Below, piece after piece: positions 1 through 7,886 of a stretch of 64,000 bases of DNA. The position numbers and the translations under genes are program-made. The notes below the pieces were generated by a model. The model searched no databases and was not told the origin of the DNA. It saw nothing but the letters and a program-made list of their open reading frames with translations. Source of the stretch: Cytobacillus sp. NJ13 (lineage in GTDB: Bacteria; Bacillota; Bacilli; Bacillales; Cytobacillaceae); the NCBI GenBank assembly GCA_030348385.1, contig JAUCFP010000006.1:2786501-2850500 (forward strand). The letters are read 5' to 3'. Within the stretch, counting starts at the first letter, position 1, and every line of letters starts with the position of its first letter.

Positions 1-563
1 AATACCTCTGTGTTTAGACTTCCCGCCACGCTTACGAGGTTTACGGTCAGAAATGCCACGTTTTCCTTTTTCAGAGTATAGGAAATAGGTCTCGTCAACT
101 TCAACGATACCTTCAAATTGTTCAAAATCTATTTGTTTTAATGCATTTAACAATTTGTGTCTCCAATAAAAAAGCGTAACCCAAGTAACCCCTACGATTT
201 CGGAAGATTTTCGCAGAGAATAGCCTTTGAACATACAATCAACAAATGTAATCCATTCGTTACCTTTTCGAGTACGATAAAGAACAGTATTTGTAGTGTC
301 AGTAAATGTCTTGTTGCAATACTTACAGCGATAACGTTGGCGACCATTGTAATTTCCAAACCTTACAACGTGTTCGGAGGCACAATGAGGGCATTCAAAC
401 CCTTCCTTGGATCGAGTTCTCGCATTTCATTGATTAAACGACCACCGACAGAAGAAGAAGGTTGAACGTAGCGTTGAATCCATTGAAACACTCGTTCTTT
501 GTCTGTATGTGACAATTTATCAATATGTTTTAACAGATTGTTAAACGCTTTGCTCAACTTCAT
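1..563 (-). pseudogene. IS1595-like transposase, frameshifted, cut by window edge
   Basis: The minus strand encodes a transposase with a zinc ribbon (CPHC followed about 20 residues later by CKYC) and the catalytic start motif VEVDETYF, matching the IS1595/ISXO2 type DDE transposases. The ATG at 563 is preceded by GGGAGG. The N-terminal part and the zinc-ribbon part lie in different frames, with the switch near position 421, so the gene as read is frameshifted. The C-terminal half lies outside the window. The terminal inverted repeats could not be identified. Either a dead insertion sequence or a single-base sequence error. Confidence 0.7.
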
Positions 564-640
564 AACCTCCCGAATGTGTGTTCTTAAAAATATTATTTTA
601 AGAAATCGGGTAGGTACCAAATATCAACATTTACCTTTAA

Positions 641-715
641 CAGAGCCTAGTTTAAAAGAAAAAAGCTGCCTGTTTAACAGCTGACCTAGAACACAAGCAC
701 CCGTCACTGATTAAG
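641..715 (+). repeat. Array repeat copy 1
   Basis: Module A is degraded. Module B is the hairpin AGCTGCC / AACAGCT, and module C reads GCACCCGTCACTGATTAAG. It provides the stop codon of the minus gene that ends at 711. Orientation is given as read on the + strand; the hairpin plus A-run acts as a minus-strand terminator. Confidence 0.75.
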
Positions 716-1172
716 AAATTAAATGATGGAAATCAGTATCAGGTGGGGTAACTTGTTTTATTACTTCAATGTCCTTTTCCATAATATTATTTATTAGAAA
801 TTCAGTTGCCCAGTGCCCTGAATAAAAAATAGTTTTTTCACCTTTATCAAGATTAATTGTAAACCATTTAAACTCTCCGCTTTTATTCAATGAGTTGTAT
901 AGAATATAATTGGAAATGGCTGAATCAATACTTCCCTTAAAAATAGTCAAATTCTCTTCTTTGACTATTGCAAATTCTTGTTTATACAGGGATTTAAGTT
1001 CTTTAATACTCTCAATTTCCTCATTCCAACAATGAATTTCAATCGTGTTTGACTTTGGTAAAAAGTAATTAATCAATGGCGCCCAATAACTGTAATTATC
1101 ATTCATTGGTTTTGGCAAGGCTGAATTTTCTTTTGTATAAGTAGGTATGTGAAAAACTAAATTCAAACCCAC
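711..1172 (-). CDS. Hypothetical protein, 153 aa
   Basis: I do not recognise this protein. It is soluble, without signal peptide or membrane segment, and moderately acidic, with many Asn, Glu and Lys residues. The start is a GTG at 1172 behind a strong GGGGGAGGGAT ribosome binding site. The stop codon (tta at 711-713) lies inside module C of repeat copy 1, and copy 2 begins 45 bp upstream of the start, so the gene fills one repeat-to-repeat unit exactly. No conserved catalytic motif was found by eye. Confidence 0.7.
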   Translation of the reverse strand: MGLNLVFHIPTYTKENSALPKPMNDNYSYWAPLINYFLPKSNTIEIHCWNEEIESIKELKSLYKQEFAIVKEENLTIFKGSIDSAISNYILYNSLNKSGEFKWFTINLDKGEKTIFYSGHWATEFLINNIMEKDIEVIKQVTPPDTDFHHLIS

Positions 1173-1216
1173 GACATCCCTCCCCCCATGACTTCTTTCC
1201 TTTTTATTCGATAGGT

Positions 1217-1288
1217 TATTCCACTAACCTGCCTACTATAGTTAAATAATATAAAGCCGCCTAGTTTGGCAGCTGGATCTTAATTCGG
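1217..1288 (+). repeat. Array repeat copy 2
   Basis: Module A reads CACTAACCTGCCTAC, module B is the hairpin AGCCGCC tagttt GGCAGCT, and module C is reduced to GGATCTTAATTCGG. It lies between the 711-1172 gene and the DinB gene. Confidence 0.85.
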
Positions 1289-1343
1289 TTATTTTTGTCG
1301 TTGTATATTGATTAAACTCTGCTTACAATAGTGTCTCTAGAAT

Positions 1344-1859
1344 TTAATCAAATAAAGTTTGTTTTGGTTCAGCCATTCCAAATTGTGTCCACTCTTCTTT
1401 TGAGGGACCATAAATCCCTGGAACACTAAGTCCTGCTTGTCTCATTAGTATAGTCATTTGTCCCCGGTGATGAGTTTGGTGCTGGTTTAAAAATAATAAC
1501 AGACTTCCCTTAGTCATTTTTATGCCAAAGAAATCAATTTGTTCCAACAGGGTCTCATCAGTCCACTGAGTTTCCAAAGCCTCAACTAGGTTATTTGAAG
1601 AATTAGTATAGCTTTCAGCAATGAAATTAGCTGAAGATGGGACAGACCAGTCTTCACCAGGAGCTGCGAACCTTAAACCTGCCTGTGAACTAATCACTTT
1701 AATAGCAGTGACCGTATGCCACGCAATACGCCCTAAAGACCATTGATTTGGAGTGACTTCTTGCTTTAATGATTCATCGGTGAGATTCTTAAGAATTCTG
1801 CTTGTAGCCCCAGTCTCAAATTCCCAGGATTTATAAAAATCGCTTAAGCTATGATACAT
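1344..1859 (-). CDS. DinB superfamily protein
   Basis: A 171-residue protein of the DinB/YfiT-like four-helix family. The presumed metal-binding His triad is visible: H48 in IAWHTV, and H127 and H131 in the NQHQTHHRGQM segment that marks this family. Members are often metal-dependent thiol transferases or stress proteins; the substrate cannot be told here. The ATG at 1859 follows GAGAGGAG. It is a single gene flanked by repeats 2 and 3. Two more DinB genes (41478 and 44328) and a remnant (34997) occur in the same array. Confidence 0.88.
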   Translation of the reverse strand: MYHSLSDFYKSWEFETGATSRILKNLTDESLKQEVTPNQWSLGRIAWHTVTAIKVISSQAGLRFAAPGEDWSVPSSANFIAESYTNSSNNLVEALETQWTDETLLEQIDFFGIKMTKGSLLLFLNQHQTHHRGQMTILMRQAGLSVPGIYGPSKEEWTQFGMAEPKQTLFD

Positions 1860-1936
1860 CTTCAGACTCCTCTCAATTTATACTCATATTAAAATTCTCC
1901 CTCTTAATTAAATTACCTCCTCCTTTTTTCATTAAT

Positions 1937-2004
1937 TTAACTAACCTGCACCGTCTGTTGAATAAGAAAAACGTCCCTGCATTTGCGCAGGAACGTTTAA
2001 AAAC
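1937..2004 (+). repeat. Array repeat copy 3 (hairpin re-invented)
   Basis: Module A is nearly complete (TTAACTAACCTGCACC, then TGTTGAATAAGAAAAA). The hairpin has a different sequence, AACGTcCCTGC / GCAGGaACGTT, but the same position and strong pairing. It is a likely terminator of the methyltransferase gene that ends at 2007. Confidence 0.8.
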
Positions 2005-2006
2005 AA

Positions 2007-2738
2007 TTACTTTTCTGCTGAGATTATTAAGAACATAGGTCTGCGGAGTTCATCTTTCATTTCAGGAATACTGATTAACATTTCCTCAGAGGGAATAGGT
2101 TCCTTAATTGTCCTTATATTAAATCCAGCATTAATTAAGGCATTGATATAAGTTGAAAATGTACGATGGTATTTTATAACGTTTTCAGTTAGAAATGCTG
2201 TTTCATGCAATCCTTCCAATTGGTAATTGTCAACTGCCCAATGCAAACGATTCCCTTTGTCATCATGATACCATTCTTGTTCGTTCCGAGAAGTGAAGAT
2301 TGGATGTTCAACTGAAAAGACAAAAGAACCTCCAGGCTTTAAACAATCATAGACCTTATTACAAATTGCTTCAAAGGACTTAATATAATGAAAAGCCAAT
2401 GAGCTGATGACAACATCAAATGGAGAGTCTGAAAAATCAATGTCTTCAATTGGCATTTTAATGTATGAAATGAAGGAATCATGAGTCATTTCACGAGCTT
2501 GTTCAAGCATTTTTTCAGATATATCTACTCCAATTACAGACCTTGCTTGCTGCTCACGAGCATAACGGCAATGCCAGCCGAAACCGCATCCCAAATCAAG
2601 TACACTTTTATCTCGAAGTTCGGGTAAAAGTTCTTTTAAAACATGCCATTCTCCTGCAGCTTCAAGTCCTGTGACTGAACGTGCCATTTTTTTATAAGCA
2701 GAAAAGAAATTCACATCATCATACTTGTTTTGTTTCAT
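2007..2738 (-). CDS. Class I SAM-dependent methyltransferase
   Basis: A 243-residue class I (Rossmann fold) methyltransferase. Motif I, VLDLGCGFG, is at about residues 46-54, followed by an acidic end of strand 2 (GVDIS) and the post-motif segment FDVVISSLAFHYI typical of Methyltransf_11/25 proteins. The substrate is unknown; UbiE- or BioC-type annotation would be over-interpretation. The ATG at 2738 has AGGAG 9 nt upstream and is preferred over an upstream in-frame TTG. Single gene between repeats 3 and 4. Confidence 0.88.
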   Translation of the reverse strand: MKQNKYDDVNFFSAYKKMARSVTGLEAAGEWHVLKELLPELRDKSVLDLGCGFGWHCRYAREQQARSVIGVDISEKMLEQAREMTHDSFISYIKMPIEDIDFSDSPFDVVISSLAFHYIKSFEAICNKVYDCLKPGGSFVFSVEHPIFTSRNEQEWYHDDKGNRLHWAVDNYQLEGLHETAFLTENVIKYHRTFSTYINALINAGFNIRTIKEPIPSEEMLISIPEMKDELRRPMFLIISAEK

Positions 2739-2869
2739 TTTATACAACTCCTAAAATATTAGTTAGCCTCCTAAAATTAAAACAGCATCTAATTCAGGAG
2801 GCTATCTATCTCCTTCTAACCATTTCTTTCACCTCATTAAAAATAACTGTACCTACTATAACACTTTGC

Positions 2870-2955
2870 TTATTAAATAAACCTGCCCCGTTTGTTTAAT
2901 AAGACAAGCGACCCTGTTCTGCTGCTGAACCTAGCCAAAGCACCCTTTAGCAAAG
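2870..2955 (+). repeat. Array repeat copy 4
   Basis: Module A is nearly canonical (AAATAAACCTGCCCCGTTTG, then TTTAATAAG). The hairpin is eroded (GCGACCctgttctgctgctg). Module C reads AAGCACCCTTTAGCAAAG. Confidence 0.8.
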
Positions 2956-2967
2956 AAAATCAAGTGA

Positions 2968-3378
2968 CTATGATTGAAAAGTGTAGGTTGAAGACGATTT
3001 AAGCAGACCTTCTACACCGTTTGGAAAGTAGGGCATTAACTTATTTGCCCTTTGTAAATCAACCCATTTTATTTCTGTGATTTCCTCTTCATATCTTATT
3101 TCACATTCTCCCCCCAATAAATTTGCTTCAAATGTTATCAATAAAGCGTGATGACCTTTCTCCTGAAAAAACGCTTCATTAACTGCTAAAACATTTCCCG
3201 CCTTAATAGCTAGCCCTGTCTCCTCTTCGACTTCACGAACAACAGCTTGTTCTAAACTTTCATCTTTTTCAACTGCACCACCAGGAAGTGACCAACCCTG
3301 CCCTTTGTTATTAACCATTAAAATTTGTTCACTATCTTTGTTGTAAATAAGAGCGTAAACGACATCAACTCTCAGCAT
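2968..3378 (-). CDS. Nudix hydrolase
   Basis: A 136-residue Nudix protein. The Nudix box G-x5-E-x7-REVxEExG is complete at about residues 34-55 (GGAVEKDE, then REVEEETG), so the metal-binding glutamates are intact. Nudix enzymes hydrolyse nucleoside diphosphates linked to another moiety; the substrate here cannot be predicted. The ATG at 3378 follows GAGGTGAAGAGGATA. Single gene between repeat 4 and the IS-split repeat 5. Confidence 0.9.
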   Translation of the reverse strand: MLRVDVVYALIYNKDSEQILMVNNKGQGWSLPGGAVEKDESLEQAVVREVEEETGLAIKAGNVLAVNEAFFQEKGHHALLITFEANLLGGECEIRYEEEITEIKWVDLQRANKLMPYFPNGVEGLLKSSSTYTFQS

Positions 3379-3450
3379 ATTATCCTCTTCACCTCTATCT
3401 ATTGATTTTTAGATAACAATTTTTAGTAAAAATATATTAAATTATATACC

Positions 3451-3504
3451 TTCTTAAACAAACCTGCCCCATTACTGAATAAAAAAGGACCGGCTGTGGT
3501 CTTA
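3451..3504 (+). repeat. Array repeat copy 5, left part (split by IS)
   Basis: Module A (TTAAACAAACCTGCCCCATT) and the left hairpin arm GGACCGGCTGT are present. The right arm, ACAGCCGGTC, lies at 4820-4829 beyond the inserted IS element. Confidence 0.85.
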
Positions 3505-3534
3505 CCCCTGTCAAGTAGACAACCTTAAAAAAGA

Positions 3535-4434
3535 CTAAGCAGCCAGTGTGAGTCGGTATTCAACCGGAGCACACTGGTTTAGTTTTTTCTGGAATCTTTT
3601 ATAGTTATAGAGATACATGTATTCTTCAAGTATTTGAATTAATTCTTTTTCTGTTTTAAACTGTGATCGATATAGCTTCTCTGTCTTTAGATGAGAGAAG
3701 AAAGACTCAATACAGGCATTATCGAGGCAGTTTCCTTTGCGAGAATGGCTGCCTTGAATGCCTATTTTCTTTAACTTTTTGTGGTATTGATTAGACGTGT
3801 ATTGGAAGCCTTGATCTGAATGCAGGATCGCACCATACACGTTTCTTTTTTGTGTTAATAGATCGATTGTATTAAGGACCAATTCTAAGTCATTTCTCTT
3901 TGAAATATTCCAGGCTAAAACCTCATTGTTATAAAGATCGAGTATAACGGAAAGGTAATAAAATGAATCTCCAACTTGAATATACGTAATGTCTGTTACG
4001 TATTTCTCATCTGGTTTTAGAGCCTTAAAGTTACGGTTTAATAAGTTTGAGTAAATAACGGAAGGCTTCCTTCCGAAGAAGTTTCGCTTCTTCCTAATTT
4101 CAGCTCGAATATTCATATCAGTCATTAATCGATATACCTTCTTATGATTAATATGAAATCCTTCGTCTTTAAGAGCTATTTTCATACGAGGGTAACCATA
4201 AAAAGGGTATGTATGATGAATAGCCATAATATGTGATTTTATTAGATATTCTTTGGTCTGCCTGTCCTCCCTAAGGGAGGTCGTTTTAAGCCACTTATAA
4301 TAACCTGATCTTGAGACTTGCGCAATCTCAGCTAACCAAGCGATAGGGTAAATACCACTTAGTTCGTTTATGATTTCGAATCGTTCTGCTTTTGGGATGA
4401 TCCCTCCTCGTGTAGATTTGGATACCGCTTTTTT
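3535..4434 (-). CDS. IS3-family transposase OrfB (frameshift product)
   Basis: The DDE integrase part of the transposase. The catalytic residues are visible in VTDITY, LHSDQGFQYT and the CLDNACIESFFSHLKTE segment. An in-frame ATG exists at 4227, but the open frame continues upstream without stops (GIIPKAERFEI and HTH-like IAEIAQVSRSGYY segments). OrfB is therefore best read as the -1 frameshift extension of OrfA from the A6G slippery site at 4428-4434, as in IS150 and IS911. Confidence 0.85.
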   Translation of the reverse strand, partial: KKAVSKSTRGGIIPKAERFEIINELSGIYPIAWLAEIAQVSRSGYYKWLKTTSLREDRQTKEYLIKSHIMAIHHTYPFYGYPRMKIALKDEGFHINHKKVYRLMTDMNIRAEIRKKRNFFGRKPSVIYSNLLNRNFKALKPDEKYVTDITYIQVGDSFYYLSVILDLYNNEVLAWNISKRNDLELVLNTIDLLTQKRNVYGAILHSDQGFQYTSNQYHKKLKKIGIQGSHSRKGNCLDNACIESFFSHLKTEKLYRSQFKTEKELIQILEEYMYLYNYKRFQKKLNQCAPVEYRLTLAA

Positions 4435-4730
4435 AGGTATTCAACCTGAGCTTTATAATAATCCCTTTCCTCTTGGATACTTTTAAAGTTCGTTCTGGGG
4501 CGCCCTTTAAGTGGATTACTGTCTGTGTTACCGCCTGCACGTCCCCTTAAATCTTCAAAGGACTCTCCCTGATTAAATTTCATAACCCATTTCTTTAATT
4601 GGGTTGGACTTCGAAGACCTAGCTCTTCCGATACTGTTCGGTAACTTTTGTTTCCTTCTTTGTATAGGTTTACTGCTCTTATTTTAAAATCTTCTGTATA
4701 TTTTTGATACGTTCTTCCTGTTTTCCCCAT
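4368..4730 (-). CDS. IS3-family transposase OrfA (helix-turn-helix)
   Basis: A short OrfA of about 120 residues with an N-terminal HTH of IS150 type (YTEDFKIRAVNLY, then SYRTVSEELGLRSPTQLKKW). It ends in a coiled-coil-like segment (EERDYYKAQVEYLKKRY), as usual for IS3 OrfA. The ATG at 4730, preceded by GGAGGGG, is chosen over an upstream in-frame start. It overlaps orfB and carries the slippery site. Confidence 0.88.
   Translation of the reverse strand: MGKTGRTYQKYTEDFKIRAVNLYKEGNKSYRTVSEELGLRSPTQLKKWVMKFNQGESFEDLRGRAGGNTDSNPLKGRPRTNFKSIQEERDYYKAQVEYLKKRYPNLHEEGSSQKQNDSKS
4428..4434 (-). promoter_or_regulatory. Putative -1 ribosomal frameshift site (A6G)
   Basis: On the minus strand the sequence is AAAAAAG inside orfA, within the region where both frames are open. 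A -1 slip here fuses OrfA to OrfB. Use of such sites is known for IS3-family elements; use here is inferred. Confidence 0.65.
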
Positions 4731-4802
4731 GAAAAATCCCCTCCAAGTTAAGTGTATCACCATTTTTTATGATGGTCTTTTTACACTGTCTACTTAGAGG
4801 GG

Positions 4803-4845
4803 ATAATATCACTGCAATTACAGCCGGTCTTCGAAGATTAACCTA
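4803..4845 (+). repeat. Array repeat copy 5, right part (split by IS)
   Basis: Contains the right hairpin arm ACAGCCGGTC (4820-4829), complementary to the arm at 3487-3497. Joining the two parts restores a normal repeat. Confidence 0.8.
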
Positions 4846-4868
4846 ATTTATTTTCAATTCTCCATATT

Positions 4869-6350
4869 TTACTGCATAGATATTATTTTTGTAGCAACTG
4901 TTTGTTGAAATGCCTGATCATGCTCAACAATAACCATTGTGGGATTAAACCTTTGAATAAGCTCTTCAATCTGCATTCGCGAATATATATCAATAAAATT
5001 TAGCGGTTCATCCCAAATATATAAATGAGCTTTTTCACATAAACTTTTAGCAATAAGCAGCTTTTTCTTTTGGCCGCCGGAATAATGCGAAATATCTTTC
5101 TCAAATTGTATCCGGTCAAAGTCCATCTTTCGCAAAATGGATTTAAATAGAGTCTCATCAATCTTGTGCTCTTCAATAAAATCCGATAACAGCCCCTTTA
5201 AATTAGAGGTATCTTGCTGGACATAGGAAATGGTGAGGCCAGAACCTGCAGTTATTGAGCCCGTATGCTGAATCAGAGTTCCTAAAATTAGTTTTAAAAT
5301 ACTGCTTTTTCCGCTTCCATTCTTGCCATCAAGTACAATTCTGTCACCTTGTTCAACTTTAAAACTAATGGGCTTATTTACTATTTGGCCATCGTACTTA
5401 ACAGACACATCAGCCAAAGAAATCAATTCATTGGACTGAAATTCAAATGGTTCTAATTTTAATGATTCGGTTTTTTCCACATTTTTAAGCAGTTTTGATT
5501 TTTCCTCAATCGCTTTTTGCTGCCTTGATTCCAGGTTCTTTGCTCTTTTCATCATCTTCGCTGCTTTATGTCCAACAAACCCCTTGTCCAGCTTAGAGCC
5601 CGAATTCGTTGTTCCATTCTTTGAAGCCTCCACTTGATTAGACCAGCCTGCTGAACGCTTTGAAGATTGCTTTAATCTCCCAATGTCTTTCTGCAAACGC
5701 TGATTTGCTGCCTCTTCGTGTTCTTGCTGCCGATCAAAATTTAGCTTCCATGAAGAATAGTTACCACTCTGTATTTCAATATTTGCTCTATTTATAGATA
5801 AAATATGGTCAACGCATCCATCCAAAAAGATTCTATCATGTGAAATTAAAATAAACCCTTTTTTCTTCCTTAGATAATCAGAGACCACCTTTCGTGCATC
5901 AGTATCCAGATGATTGGTTGGCTCATCTATCAAAAGAAATTGGCCCTCATTCAAAAATAGTGCAGCAAGCAATACCTTTGTTTGTTCTCCATTTGATAAT
6001 GTTTTAAATGTGCGGTACATGACCTCTGCATCAACATTTAGATAGGATATTTCACGAAAAAATTCCCAATCTTCAGCCTGTGGGCAAATCTCTTCTAAGA
6101 TTTCATGGGTATACTTATTTTTATCCGAAACGGGATAAGGGAAATAATTAAATTCTACCGAAGAGATGATTGTCCCGCTATACTCATAATTTCCTAATAA
6201 TAAATTAAAGAATGTTGTTTTACCGCGTCCATTCCTGCCAATAAATCCAAGTTTCCAATCCGTATCTATTTGAAAGTTTACACCTTCAAAAATATTGTCA
6301 AAGCTGCCTGGATAAGAAAAAGTTAAGTCTTGAACCTTTATCATCGACAT
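4869..6350 (-). CDS. Lsa-type ABC-F ribosomal protection protein
   Basis: A 493-residue ABC-F ATPase with two nucleotide-binding domains and no membrane segments. The first domain has Walker A GRNGRGKTT near residue 38, signature LSNGEQTK and Walker B LLIDEPTNHLD. The second has GKNGSGKSS, SGGQKKK and IWDEPLNFID. A long charged linker separates them. The N-terminal segment (DTDWKLGFIGRNGRGKTT) is characteristic of the Lsa group, whose members give resistance to lincosamides, pleuromutilins and streptogramin A by rescuing ribosomes. The start ATG at 6350 follows AAAGGAGG and replaces a longer upstream reading. An attenuator-like leader lies upstream. The resistance role is inferred from the family. 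Confidence 0.85.
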   Translation of the reverse strand: MSMIKVQDLTFSYPGSFDNIFEGVNFQIDTDWKLGFIGRNGRGKTTFFNLLLGNYEYSGTIISSVEFNYFPYPVSDKNKYTHEILEEICPQAEDWEFFREISYLNVDAEVMYRTFKTLSNGEQTKVLLAALFLNEGQFLLIDEPTNHLDTDARKVVSDYLRKKKGFILISHDRIFLDGCVDHILSINRANIEIQSGNYSSWKLNFDRQQEHEEAANQRLQKDIGRLKQSSKRSAGWSNQVEASKNGTTNSGSKLDKGFVGHKAAKMMKRAKNLESRQQKAIEEKSKLLKNVEKTESLKLEPFEFQSNELISLADVSVKYDGQIVNKPISFKVEQGDRIVLDGKNGSGKSSILKLILGTLIQHTGSITAGSGLTISYVQQDTSNLKGLLSDFIEEHKIDETLFKSILRKMDFDRIQFEKDISHYSGGQKKKLLIAKSLCEKAHLYIWDEPLNFIDIYSRMQIEELIQRFNPTMVIVEHDQAFQQTVATKIISMQ

Positions 6351-6424
6351 AATTATTCCTCCTTTGTATATCAATTCATTTTTCTTTTTATACAAAGTCG
6401 GTGTACCCATCTATTTTACTAGTT

Positions 6425-6464
6425 CTCCGTATAAGTTTGATGGATACTAACGACTTATACGGAG
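6425..6464. repeat. 12-bp perfect inverted repeat in the lsa leader
   Basis: Arms CTCCGTATAAGT (6425-6436) and ACTTATACGGAG (6453-6464) enclose a 16-nt loop. In the minus-strand transcript it lies between the attenuator terminator and the lsa ribosome binding site. There is no U-run after it, so it is not a simple terminator. It may be part of the regulatory leader or an insertion scar. Confidence 0.6.
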
Positions 6465-6561
6465 TCTGCATGCGTAACAATAGTGTCTGAATTGCCCATT
6501 TCCCGGTCTCCTATTTTTCAAATTAATTTTTATACGATCTCTCTTATCTTTGGGAGTATAA

Positions 6562-6592
6562 AAAATCCTCCCATTATATAATTGGAAGGATT
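6562..6592 (-). terminator. Attenuator-like intrinsic terminator upstream of lsa-type gene
   Basis: On the minus strand AATCCTTCC pairs with GGGAGGATT (9 bp, one G-U) and is followed by TTTTTT. It lies about 210 nt upstream of the lsa-type start and directly after a possible 14-codon leader ORF. This is the arrangement of drug-induced transcription attenuation known for several ABC-F and MLS resistance genes. Confidence 0.65.
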
Positions 6593-6635
6593 AGTCTTTA
6601 ATACTAAATAAGCTCCTATTTGCCCGCTGAATCAT
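6591..6635 (-). CDS. Putative leader peptide of lsa-type gene (14 aa)
   Basis: A short ORF encoding MIQRANRSLFSIKD ends with its stop codon inside the ascending arm of the attenuator terminator. Ribosome stalling on it could prevent terminator formation. No clear ribosome binding site is visible, so translation is uncertain. The role is inferred from position only. Confidence 0.4.
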   Translation of the reverse strand: MIQRANRSLFSIKD

Positions 6636-6860
6636 GACAAATAAAAGTTTTTTTATAAAAATGGATAGACTAACCCCTATATTTTGTAGTTTGAAGTTAT
6701 TCATTTCAAATAAAAATATAGATTAGTTAATCATTGTCCATCCATCAGTCCTCTCATAAATCGTATCCTTATAGTAACAATTTTTTTCCCGGAATACAAT
6801 ATCACAATATTTCATATCGTCTAGAGTCCCATTTCTTCCCCAACATCACATAGGTGACAT

Positions 6861-6962
6861 CTTCTTCAATTAACCCGCCCCGTTAGTTAAGAAAAAAAGC
6901 CGTCATTTGGCAGCTGGATGTTAAAGTAATGCACCCGTTAGTTTAAGTGAAACACTTCACAA
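6861..6962 (+). repeat. Array repeat copy 6 (near-complete)
   Basis: All modules are present: CAATTAACCCGCCCCGTTAG, hairpin AGCCGTC atttg GCAGCT, and GCACCCGTTAGTTTAAG, followed by CACTTCACAA. The two GC(C/A)CCCGTTAGT segments lie 54 bp apart, at 6877 and 6931. Confidence 0.9.
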
Positions 6963-6970
6963 TCTTCGAT

Positions 6971-6996
6971 AAAAAAGAGAGTTGCCAAGCAACTCC
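6971..6996 (-). terminator. Intrinsic terminator of GNAT gene
   Basis: Hairpin GGAGTTGC tt GGCAACTC on the minus strand, followed by a T-run. It lies beside array repeat 6. Confidence 0.7.
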
Positions 6997-7066
6997 TTAG
7001 ATAAGTACCAAATCCCTCGTACAATATACAATTTTACCGCTACGTACAATTTCTTGAAGTAGTGGC

Positions 7067-7080
7067 GTCTCGCGCGAGAC
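7067..7080. repeat. 14-bp GC-rich palindrome
   Basis: GTCTCGCGCGAGAC is a perfect palindrome in otherwise AT-rich DNA, 27 bp beyond the stop of the GNAT gene. Function unknown. Confidence 0.5.
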
Positions 7081-7106
7081 TGCGTTTCGTTTACATAATA
7101 TTATCG

Positions 7107-7652
7107 TTACACATCCGAGCTGTTGATGATAGCTAATATTTGATGATCTGCCCATTTGCCATTAATCTTTAGATTTTCTTTAGCTATACCTTCTTTTTTA
7201 AACCCTACTTTTTCTAATACACGAATAGATGCTATATTGTCAGGCATAGCTCCTGCTTCAATTCTATGTAGTTTTAATTCTCTAAAAGCAAAGTCTACAA
7301 CAAGTTGAAGAGCTTCTGTTGTATAGCCCTTTGTATTATACTCCTTATCTAAAGTAAATCCCGTATAACAGCTTTGGAGGTCTCCTCTAGCAATTTGAGT
7401 TAATGAAATGTCTCCGATAAGTTTATCAGTTGCTTTTAAAAAGATTCCAAAAGCATATAATTGCCCTTCATCTGACTTTTTTAATGCCTGTTCAATGCGT
7501 ATTTTTTGATGTTCTTCTGTATAAAAGGCTTCTGGGAGTAATGGGCTAACTCGTTGAAAAAATTCGCGATTTCTAGTATGTAAGTTAGCTAACTCGCTGG
7601 CGTCAGAAGTTTTGTAAAGTTGAAGATAAATTTGTTGCCCTACTAGCTTCAT
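7107..7652 (-). CDS. GNAT N-acetyltransferase, RimJ/RimL type
   Basis: A 181-residue acetyltransferase with the layout of the RimL/Acetyltransf_3 group. The acetyl-CoA binding region reads LDKEYNTKGYTTEALQLVVDFAF, followed by LHRIEAGAMPDNIASIRVLEKVGF. The substrate is unknown; related proteins acetylate ribosomal protein N-termini or small amines. The ATG at 7652, with GGAGGGG 4 nt upstream, is preferred over an upstream start. Single gene between repeats 6 and 7 with its own terminator. Confidence 0.88.
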   Translation of the reverse strand: MKLVGQQIYLQLYKTSDASELANLHTRNREFFQRVSPLLPEAFYTEEHQKIRIEQALKKSDEGQLYAFGIFLKATDKLIGDISLTQIARGDLQSCYTGFTLDKEYNTKGYTTEALQLVVDFAFRELKLHRIEAGAMPDNIASIRVLEKVGFKKEGIAKENLKINGKWADHQILAIINSSDV

Positions 7653-7778
7653 AATACCCCTCCAATATCTTTTTACTACCATTTTATTCTAATTAGGCAA
7701 AAGTATGATGTATATCCTATTCAAATCTTGTTCCTCATAATATTAGACGTTTGATTTTTATTTATGTTTAGGGGGCTT

Positions 7779-7868
7779 TTTAAGCAAACCTGCTTAGTTA
7801 GTCGAATAAGAAAAGCTGCCAAAAATAGCAGCTCCAATCTTTAACTCTTGCCCCTGTTAGTTATATAT
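7779..7868 (+). repeat. Array repeat copy 7
   Basis: Module A reads AAGCAAACCTGCTTAGTTAG, then TCGAATAAG; the hairpin is AGCTGCC aaaaat AGCAGCT; module C is TTGCCCCTGTTAGTTATA. Confidence 0.85.
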
Positions 7869-7886
7869 GAATAATTAGCATTCACT

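Larger units (their letters stand above)
3505..4802 (-). mobile_element. IS3-family (IS150-like) insertion sequence
   Basis: About 1.3 kb, with two overlapping transposase frames on the minus strand and imperfect terminal inverted repeats: left CCCCTGTCAAGTAGACAACC, right (reverse complement) CCCCTCTAAGTAGACAGTG. Both frames look intact, so the element may be active. It sits in the loop of the hairpin of array repeat 5. No clear target-site duplication is visible, so the exact ends may be off by a few bases. Confidence 0.85.
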
